Shown here piece by piece: positions 13,654-20,016 of a stretch of 20,016 nucleotides of DNA. The translations under genes were made by a program, and so were the position numbers. A model generated the notes under the pieces. It was not told where the DNA came from. It did no database searches and saw only the letters and a list, made by a program, of their open reading frames with translations. The stretch spans positions 1 to 20,016 of the forward strand of contig DHVO01000022.1 in the NCBI GenBank assembly GCA_002412705.1, written 5' to 3'. Within the stretch, counting starts at the first letter, position 1, and each line of letters starts with the position of its first letter. Source of the stretch: Bacteroidales bacterium UBA5206. Its GTDB lineage: Bacteria > Bacteroidota > Bacteroidia > Bacteroidales > Tenuifilaceae.

Positions 13654-16600
13654 ATGAAGAGGCTTTGCAGGTATTTGTTTTTATTGTCTTTAGTTTTAGG
13701 CTTTTCATCGTTCTCTTTTGTAGTTAAATCGCAAACTATAAAGTCAATAAAATTAGAGAATGCATCAATAGAGGAGTGTTTGGTTCAAATAAAGAGCCAA
13801 ACGGGCTTGGGCTACCTTTTCAAGGACGATAAAATAAAAGAGATTAAGGGCATTACCTACACGGGTAGTAATGTTCAGGTTAGCGTTGTACTGAAAAAAG
13901 TATTGGAGAATACGGGCTATACCTTTGAGATAAGCGATGGGGTAATTCTTCTTATAAAAGTTCCACAACCCAAGCCCAAGCAGCAGCAACCCGCTGCAAA
14001 GCCTAAGGGGTATGCCCTTAGGGTAAAAATAACCGATAAAGCGACAAAAGATCCGCTTATTGGTGCAGTAGTAATGATTAAGGCTTACGAGTCCTATGTT
14101 ACCGTTTATGATGAAAAGGGCTTTACCACGCTACAGAACATTCCTGCTGGCAAAGCAAAAGTAGAAACTCAAATGCTTGGTTACGAGCCTTACTCGCAAA
14201 CCGTTGTTGTTACTGGCGATATGGAGCTTGATATTAAGCTAACCGAAACATCGCTTGCATTGGAGGAGATAACCGTTGTAGCCAGAGCCAGTGCTGCGGG
14301 AACATCAACCAGTTCAACCATTGGGAGGCAAGCTATGGATCACCTTCAGGCTACCAGCTTAATGGATGTAATGCAGCTTATTCCAGGCCAGCTTATGACA
14401 GGTGCAGCCAACTTAACCTCATCGGAAAAGGTTACCATACGTACGCTAAATACCAATAGCACCAATAACGCATTTGGAACCTCGGTGGTTGTTGATGGTG
14501 TACCTATTTCCGATAATGCATCGCTGAAAGATAAAACCAGCATCTCTTCAACTGGTGGTACTGGTGTTGATTTACGTGAGATTGGTGCCGATAATATTGA
14601 ATCCATAGAGGTGATAAGGGGTATCCCTTCTGCCGAGTATGGCGATTTAACCTCGGGTGCTGTTATTGTTAACACCAAAGCGGGCTACTCGCCGTTGGAG
14701 GTAAGAACCAAGATTAATCCTGAAACCTTTAACACATCGCTTAGTAAGGGATGGAAGTTTAAGGGGCGCAGGGGTAGCATGAATGCTAATATCGACTATG
14801 CTCAGTCGTGGGGCGATCCTCGTCAAAAAACATCGTCGTTCGACCGCATAACAGGTGGTGTTACCTATACCAAAACCATTAAAAAGATTTGGTACACAAA
14901 TACAAAGCTAAACGTTAGCAACCTGCTAGATTTTAGGGGAGACGATCCCGATGTAACCGTTGAGGGAACTGAGACCAACCAGAGATCGTTGTCGGTACGT
15001 TTTAGCCATAATGGTAAGGTTAGCGTGAATAAGCTGCTAATGAGAACCCTTTCCTACTCTTTTGGTGTTAGCCAGTCTATTAACGAGTCAACCACCTCAA
15101 CCATTGTTTCGGCCGACGGGGGCTTGCCAATAATAACATCTCTTACCAATGGTTACACAGAAGTGCCTTACATAACTTCGTCCTACAAAGCGTCGGGAGG
15201 AACAGAGTCAGAGCCCTTTTCTGTATTTGCCAAGGTGGGCAACGGTTTCTACCTAAACTTTAAAAAGTTTAGGCAGCGCTTCAATATGGGGGTTGAGTAT
15301 AAGCTGGATCAAAATAATGCGCGTGGCTTTTACAACAACAACGATGCTATGCCAATTAGACCCAATAGCAACGGGCGCCCAAGACCATACTACAATATTC
15401 CACAGCTTAATCAGCTCTCGGCATACTTTGAGGATAACGTAACTGTTGATTTTTCTGAGAATAGGCAGTTCCGGTTGCAAGCGGGGGTACGATATGGAAT
15501 GCTACAGCCGGGGCTCGCAGAGCAGGTTTCGTCGCTATCGCCAAGGCTAAACGCCTCGTTTAAAGTGAATAAGTGGCTAGAACTTAGGGGTGGTTGGGGT
15601 AAGAACTCCAAAACTCCTGGGCTTTCTCATCTTTACCCAGAGCCCCGTTACTCCGATAGGTTAGTGGCAGAGTACCTACACTCTAACCCCATCCAGCAGC
15701 TTGTTATCTATCATACATACATAAATACAATTCTTCGAAACAAAAATCTGGATAATGCCACTAACACAAAGTCGGAGCTAGGTTTTGATATTAACCTGCC
15801 CAATGGCATGACCTTTTCTGTTGTTGCCTATAACGATAGAATGGAGGGTGGCTTTGGAAACTTCACACAGTATCAAACCTACTACTCCAATTTCTACACG
15901 GTGGGCAACGGCATTATTGTAATACCCGATTCCAAGCCAGTTGTAGATTGGAGCAATCCAGCCAGAGTTGATACCGTATTTACCACATCGGGCTTAACGG
16001 GGAATACCCAGGCAAGCAACGATAGAGGTGTTGAGTTCGATTTTTACTTAGGTCAGGTAAAGAGCCTCAGAACCCAGTTTTACATAAGCGGGGCATACAT
16101 GGAGTCGAAATCGTGGACCACGGGGCCAAATTTCTCAAGTCCTATTGGAATATCTCCATCGTCGGTTTATGGGCAGGGTGGCTCAAACACACCTCCCTTT
16201 AAAGTGGAGTACCCTAGTGGGTTGCAAAAGGATATACAGCGTAGGTTTAGCAGTGTGCTAAGAGCCGTTTACAACATACCGCAAATGCGAATGGTGGCTT
16301 CGTTAAATGCTCAGGTAATTTGGTACACATACAGCGCATCAACAAACCAAAGAAAGGTACCCATTGGTTGGCTCGATACCGATTTGAGCTACCATAAGAT
16401 AACTGAGGAGATGCTAGCCGATCCAAATTACAGGATAAAGGGTATACTGCTGTCCGATCAGATTCTTGATCCAAAGGAGACACGCCCCGTTACAATGCCC
16501 CCTGTTTGGCTTATTAGCGCTAGGCTTACAAAGGACATTGCCAAGAATATGCGGCTTTCGTTCTACACCAGTAATCTTTTCTTCTACACGCCAATGCAAA

Positions 16601-16680
16601 CATCAAATGTGTCCAACACTCCAATAGAGAGGAATTCCAACTCATTTGCTTTTGGAATGGAATTTTCAGTTAAAATATAA
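13654..16680 (+). CDS. TonB-dependent outer-membrane receptor with STN signalling domain
   Basis: A 1008-residue TonB-dependent transducer. In order: a signal peptide (about 1-27, ending VVKSQ); an STN domain at about 29-103 (IKLENASIEECLVQIKSQTGLGYLF); a Pro/Gln/Lys linker (104-118); a carboxypeptidase-D-like beta-sandwich (about 120-200); a TonB-box-like stretch LEEITVVA (203-210); a plug domain (about 220-345, with VVVDGVPI and IESIEVIRGIPSAEYGDLTSGAVIV); and a 22-strand-type barrel to the C-terminus, ending FGMEFSVKI. It should import a substrate across the outer membrane using TonB energy, and its STN domain should signal to the adjacent FecR. It is not followed by a SusD, so it is not a standard SusC pair. 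The substrate is not evident; iron complexes are one option by analogy with FecA. Confidence 0.95.
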   Translation: MKRLCRYLFLLSLVLGFSSFSFVVKSQTIKSIKLENASIEECLVQIKSQTGLGYLFKDDKIKEIKGITYTGSNVQVSVVLKKVLENTGYTFEISDGVILLIKVPQPKPKQQQPAAKPKGYALRVKITDKATKDPLIGAVVMIKAYESYVTVYDEKGFTTLQNIPAGKAKVETQMLGYEPYSQTVVVTGDMELDIKLTETSLALEEITVVARASAAGTSTSSTIGRQAMDHLQATSLMDVMQLIPGQLMTGAANLTSSEKVTIRTLNTNSTNNAFGTSVVVDGVPISDNASLKDKTSISSTGGTGVDLREIGADNIESIEVIRGIPSAEYGDLTSGAVIVNTKAGYSPLEVRTKINPETFNTSLSKGWKFKGRRGSMNANIDYAQSWGDPRQKTSSFDRITGGVTYTKTIKKIWYTNTKLNVSNLLDFRGDDPDVTVEGTETNQRSLSVRFSHNGKVSVNKLLMRTLSYSFGVSQSINESTTSTIVSADGGLPIITSLTNGYTEVPYITSSYKASGGTESEPFSVFAKVGNGFYLNFKKFRQRFNMGVEYKLDQNNARGFYNNNDAMPIRPNSNGRPRPYYNIPQLNQLSAYFEDNVTVDFSENRQFRLQAGVRYGMLQPGLAEQVSSLSPRLNASFKVNKWLELRGGWGKNSKTPGLSHLYPEPRYSDRLVAEYLHSNPIQQLVIYHTYINTILRNKNLDNATNTKSELGFDINLPNGMTFSVVAYNDRMEGGFGNFTQYQTYYSNFYTVGNGIIVIPDSKPVVDWSNPARVDTVFTTSGLTGNTQASNDRGVEFDFYLGQVKSLRTQFYISGAYMESKSWTTGPNFSSPIGISPSSVYGQGGSNTPPFKVEYPSGLQKDIQRRFSSVLRAVYNIPQMRMVASLNAQVIWYTYSASTNQRKVPIGWLDTDLSYHKITEEMLADPNYRIKGILLSDQILDPKETRPVTMPPVWLISARLTKDIAKNMRLSFYTSNLFFYTPMQTSNVSNTPIERNSNSFAFGMEFSVKI

Positions 16681-16692
16681 CCTGATTTGAGC

Positions 16693-17922
16693 ATGAAAAG
16701 GATAGGAATAATTAGCATTCTTGCAGCCCTTCAGTTGCTAATTTTTGGATGCACCAGAGAGGAGCCCCAATGCTTAAAAAATGTTCGCATAGCTACTGTG
16801 CTTCCGTTAAACTTTAAGCCAGATATAAAATACAACAATCGGGAGATTGTACTCTCCAACCAGAATGTAACCTATAAGTGTTTTACAAACGAGGAGGGCG
16901 TTGTTGAGATTCCGGAGCTAATACCCGATGTATACACCATTAATACATGCTGGGAGCTAACGGGTGCTCAGTACAAGGAGCTGCTTAATGAGCCCATTAA
17001 TTTAGAGGATAGAATAAAAGTTCTGGTAACAGGTACTTTGCCTAATACGCCAATATTCTCATCGGAAGATTTAAGCCTAGTTCTAGAGGGCATAGTTCTT
17101 AAGGACTTGGTAATTTCCAAAATATACTATTCTGGAACTAAGGATAATTTAAATAGGAACTACTCTTCGGATCAATTTGTTGAGGTGTTTAACAACTCCG
17201 ATGAGACTGTTTATATCGATGGGAAGTACATAGCCCTAACCGAGTCGAGATCTCCAGCAGCATTCCTTGCCATTGATAATCCCGAGTATATATATGCTAG
17301 GCAAATATGTAAGTTTCCAGGAAACGGAACGGAGTTTCCTGTTTATCCTGGGCAGAGCATAGTTATTGCAGCTCGTAGCGCAAGAAATCATACCATTAGC
17401 GCAGCCAACTCTGTGGATTTATCCTGTGCCGATTTTGAGGTTAAAGATTATGATGGAATGGGTAATCCCGATGTTCTTTCACTTCCCATGTACTCATCAT
17501 CAACAGCAATTAAGTTCTTTAACTTGATTACAGGTGGGCCTAACGGAGTATTCCTTTTTGAAACCGACCAGGACGTGCTAAGCTGGCCAGAGGTTAACGT
17601 GCCAGGAAGCTCTTCGAGCGAACGGTTTAGGCAAATTCCTGTGGGTACAGTTATAGATGGTGTTGAGGTGCTTAAGAACGAAACCGTTAATGGGCCAAAT
17701 GTTGGGCTTAAGCGGCTTCAGAATTTCATTGACGCTGGCTTTGTGTGCATATCCGCTTCAACAGGATACGTTAATGAGTCGGTTGAACGTAAGGTATGCA
17801 AGCTTGGTAACAACAGGGTTTACTTGCAGGATACCAACAACAGTAGCGAAGATTTTGTGGTGATTAAAGGGCCAACTCCTAGAGATTACCAAAACCCCAA
17901 CCTTTTAAATCTTGAGCAGTAG
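16693..17922 (+). CDS. DUF4876 family surface lipoprotein
   Basis: A 409-residue lipoprotein. The signal peptide MKRIGIISILAALQLLIFGC ends in the lipobox IFGC with lipidated C20. The following TREE is acidic, as in the export signal of Bacteroidota surface lipoproteins. Residues about 28-135 look like an Ig-like or carboxypeptidase-regulatory beta-sandwich (FTNEEGVVEIPELIPDVYTI). Residues about 138-260 resemble a lamin-tail-like fold (VISKIYYSGTKDN, SSDQFVEVFNNSDETVYIDGKYIAL). I place it in DUF4876 from these features and from its position after a TonB receptor. I chose the ATG at 16693; the frame could start at a TTG two codons earlier, but the Lys-Arg signal peptide begins here. It starts 12 bp after the receptor stop. 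A substrate-capturing partner of the receptor is a reasonable guess. The function is unproven. Confidence 0.85.
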   Translation: MKRIGIISILAALQLLIFGCTREEPQCLKNVRIATVLPLNFKPDIKYNNREIVLSNQNVTYKCFTNEEGVVEIPELIPDVYTINTCWELTGAQYKELLNEPINLEDRIKVLVTGTLPNTPIFSSEDLSLVLEGIVLKDLVISKIYYSGTKDNLNRNYSSDQFVEVFNNSDETVYIDGKYIALTESRSPAAFLAIDNPEYIYARQICKFPGNGTEFPVYPGQSIVIAARSARNHTISAANSVDLSCADFEVKDYDGMGNPDVLSLPMYSSSTAIKFFNLITGGPNGVFLFETDQDVLSWPEVNVPGSSSSERFRQIPVGTVIDGVEVLKNETVNGPNVGLKRLQNFIDAGFVCISASTGYVNESVERKVCKLGNNRVYLQDTNNSSEDFVVIKGPTPRDYQNPNLLNLEQ

Positions 17923-17923
17923 T

Positions 17924-19498
17924 ATGAATAGGTTTATTTCTCTTATTGCATTTATAGTTCTATTTCAGCCCCTTTACTCGCAAAAGGTTGACTCGGTAGC
18001 CGTAACTCCAAGTATTAACCAGCGTAGCCTTCAGGTGGTAATGCAGCACTGGATTAATACCGATAATGCAGCGGGATTAACTTTTGCCAATGTGAATAAG
18101 GGCGGTTTTACCACCTTTGAGAACTACTTTTCGGGGGGGAGCCATCATAGGGTTCAGGAAGGCGATGGAATTAATGGTATGCGCTTATACTCCGAGGGAT
18201 ACCGTAGCTTTAACAAAAGGTTATTTGCAAGGGGTAGCTTCCATTTTAACAAGTTTATTGAGCAGAACAGAGCCTGGTCCGACGTAGTAAATACCTACAA
18301 CTCCAATCCCTACATAATGGGAAGCAGCGTTAAAGGCGATTACGATAGCCAGCAAATTGAGCTAAACCTTAAGGTGTACACCGATACAATAGGCCGTTTT
18401 ACTTATGGCTTATCATCAAACTACGAGGTTTTAGATATATCGAGGCAGCGTGACCCACGTACCAGAACGTACCTGCTCGACTATAACATAGCTCCATCTG
18501 TTACCTATAAGGTAACGGCAAATAGCCGGATTGGTGCAAATGCATACTACCGGTTCCAAAAGGAGAAAATGCCTAGTATATCAACGGTTCAAACAGATCC
18601 TAACCTAAAGTATTACACCTTTTTTGGACTACAAAACTTTAATAGCAAGATTGGCGGTTACAAGGGGTTTAAAAGACAGTTCGAAAGCGATTTTGTTGGT
18701 TCGGCAATTCAGTACAACTATACAAATGCTTTTGTAAACGTACTTGTTTCTGGGGGTGTTGATGCACAATGGCAGGAAACGGTTGGCGATAAAAAGCAAT
18801 CGCCAGGTTCGTTCAACTCCTTTGGGTACAATTTCTTAACCAGCATCCTAGTTAAAGCGAACCGCTTTGTTCACAACGCAGCTCTAACTGCAAAGTACAG
18901 CAATGGTGCTGCCGATGAGTATAGGCAGTCGCTATATACGGTTCGCGATCCCGAAACGGGCACATCCACTGAGTACTGGGTTACCGACTATATCTACGAG
19001 AACCGATTCATTACAGAGACCTACAACTTGGCTATGTCCTGGAAAACATATGGACTAAAACAGAATGGGCAAGAAACCAAGTGGAGCCTTGGCTTAGATG
19101 CATCGTACTCATCGTTTAGAAATACTTACTACCTACCTACATCTACATTTAGTGCAAGCGTTGCGTGTGCTGGTATAAGTGGCTCTTATTTACTATTAGA
19201 TAGGCGCTCGCACACCCTTGAGGTTTCCTCTCATGTAGAGGGGGGGATAAACCTTGATTCTGAGCTCGATTTGGCTAATACATCCGAAGTATCTGAGCTT
19301 ATTCTAGCTCCCGATTTGGATTACTACAAGCGTAGTACCATTAAAGTTGGAGGAGCCATTACCTATAACTTCCCCCTTGTATTTGCCGGCAGAGGGGCTA
19401 TGACTGGTTATGCCCGTATTTACGGGGAAAACATGTTTGCTAGCAATTCATACAACTGGCATGTATTTGGACTTGCCATAGGATTACTAACCCTTTAA
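17924..19498 (+). CDS. DUF6850 family outer-membrane beta-barrel protein
   Basis: A 524-residue protein with a signal peptide (MNRFISLIAFIVLFQPLYSQ, about 20 residues). A long mature region of alternating hydrophobic and polar strands follows, rich in Tyr, Phe, Asn and Ser, and ending in a hydrophobic strand (NWHVFGLAIGLLTL). This is an outer-membrane barrel without plug, STN or TonB box, so it is not a second TonB receptor. The family name is my assignment from its position after a DUF4876 lipoprotein and its general look. Only one base separates its ATG from the preceding stop (TAG-T-ATG), so translation is probably coupled; an in-frame TTG at 17912 is a less likely start. It may export, anchor or present the lipoproteins of this operon, but nothing in the sequence decides this. 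Confidence 0.85.
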   Translation: MNRFISLIAFIVLFQPLYSQKVDSVAVTPSINQRSLQVVMQHWINTDNAAGLTFANVNKGGFTTFENYFSGGSHHRVQEGDGINGMRLYSEGYRSFNKRLFARGSFHFNKFIEQNRAWSDVVNTYNSNPYIMGSSVKGDYDSQQIELNLKVYTDTIGRFTYGLSSNYEVLDISRQRDPRTRTYLLDYNIAPSVTYKVTANSRIGANAYYRFQKEKMPSISTVQTDPNLKYYTFFGLQNFNSKIGGYKGFKRQFESDFVGSAIQYNYTNAFVNVLVSGGVDAQWQETVGDKKQSPGSFNSFGYNFLTSILVKANRFVHNAALTAKYSNGAADEYRQSLYTVRDPETGTSTEYWVTDYIYENRFITETYNLAMSWKTYGLKQNGQETKWSLGLDASYSSFRNTYYLPTSTFSASVACAGISGSYLLLDRRSHTLEVSSHVEGGINLDSELDLANTSEVSELILAPDLDYYKRSTIKVGGAITYNFPLVFAGRGAMTGYARIYGENMFASNSYNWHVFGLAIGLLTL

Positions 19499-19510
19499 TT
19501 CCCAAAAACT

Positions 19511-20016
19511 ATGAATTTTACCTTTAAACGATCATTGACCGTAGCCTTTGTTGCTATAGCTGCAATGGTGTTCAACTACTCATGTACAAAGGATGAGCTG
19601 GAGAATACCCCTCCTGTAATTTCTTTTGAAACTGCTCAAATTGCAGTGAATACCGATGACAATAGTTCTTACGATGTGAAACTTCAGCTTTCGGCTGCAG
19701 CGTACAAGGACATTACCGTTAAGCTAAGCGTATCGGGTACAGCAGTGGAGAACGAGCACTACACCATTCCTTCAAAGGAAATTACCCTTCAAAAGGGCGA
19801 TACCGAAGGCATTATTCCAATTACCATTCTTAACCAGAATATTTGGGATTCTGAGCTTACCATTATTATCCTATTGGCTCCTGGTACCGACTATTCAATT
19901 AACCCACAGCTTACCAATCAAATAACCGTTAAGCTAACCAAGGAGATTGTGCTTCCTCAAATTGGTTTTGGTAGCACTGCCAGCGTATTTACCAACCCTT
20001 ATAATGCAGAGACCAT
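19511..20016 (+). CDS. Lipoprotein with Calx-beta-like domain (partial, cut by window end)
   Basis: An open frame of 168 codons from the ATG at 19511 runs to the window edge without a stop. The N-terminus has basic residues, a hydrophobic stretch (about 10-21) and FNYSC at 21-25. The SC-TKDE pattern is typical of Bacteroidota lipoproteins, with C25 as lipid site, although the lipobox is poor. Residues about 36-140 look like a Calx-beta or similar Ig-like domain: EHYTIPSKEITLQKGDTEGIIPITIL is the usual 'extra strand after a default value' signature, followed by IIILLAPGTDYSIN. After that a new segment begins (LPQIGFGSTASVFTNPYN). It starts 12 bp after the barrel gene, so it belongs to the same operon. 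It is probably a surface-exposed binding or adhesive component. The C-terminal part, which may carry the main function, is outside the window. Confidence 0.85.
   Translation, partial: MNFTFKRSLTVAFVAIAAMVFNYSCTKDELENTPPVISFETAQIAVNTDDNSSYDVKLQLSAAAYKDITVKLSVSGTAVENEHYTIPSKEITLQKGDTEGIIPITILNQNIWDSELTIIILLAPGTDYSINPQLTNQITVKLTKEIVLPQIGFGSTASVFTNPYNAET

Overview
The window looks like a chromosomal segment of a member of the Bacteroidota, most likely Bacteroidales or a close relative. Four things point there. Several genes have the -7 element TAnnTTTG, in three cases with TTTG 18-19 bp upstream. Start codons lack Shine-Dalgarno sequences. The glutamine synthetase is type III. The gene set includes an ECF sigma factor / FecR / STN-TonB receptor series and DUF3109, DUF4876 and DUF6850 family members. 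The genus cannot be fixed from this sequence. No IS element, phage gene, CRISPR array or rRNA is visible.

Left part (1-4572). The 3' end of a tRNA (probably Gly) and a complete tRNA-Leu(UAA) lie on the plus strand. A minus-strand series follows: an M16 zinc protease and an O-methyltransferase 7 bp apart, then a MerR-type regulator with a C-terminal cobalamin-binding half that keeps the CarH/LitR-type Wx9EH motif, then an ECF sigma factor. AACAA/TTGTT dyads sit in front of both the regulator and the sigma gene, which suggests a B12/light-responsive switch controlling itself and the sigma factor. Two identical tRNA-Phe genes follow on the plus strand, each with its own promoter and terminator.

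Middle part (4573-11523). This holds minus-strand single-gene units: a small lipoprotein of unknown function, an M20 dipeptidase, a cysteine-rich DUF3109 protein and phosphoglycerate mutase GpmI. Several are separated by clear intrinsic terminators. Divergent from gpmI is glnN, the type III glutamine synthetase. Its promoter has a good -7 box but no -33 box; a 22-bp perfect dyad occupies the place where an activator would bind.

Right part (11761 to the end, plus strand). This is a cell-surface signalling and uptake locus. It contains an ECF sigma factor that appears to start at TTG, a FecR-type anti-sigma factor, a large TonB-dependent receptor with an STN signalling domain, a DUF4876 surface-type lipoprotein, a second outer-membrane barrel (DUF6850) and a truncated lipoprotein with a Calx-beta-like domain. 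From fecR onward the genes are 1-12 bp apart and should be one operon. By analogy with Fec systems, substrate binding at the receptor is relayed through the STN domain to FecR and then to the sigma factor. There is no SusD, so this is not a standard glycan-utilisation locus, and its substrate is unknown. This locus is the best candidate in the window for a poorly described system.
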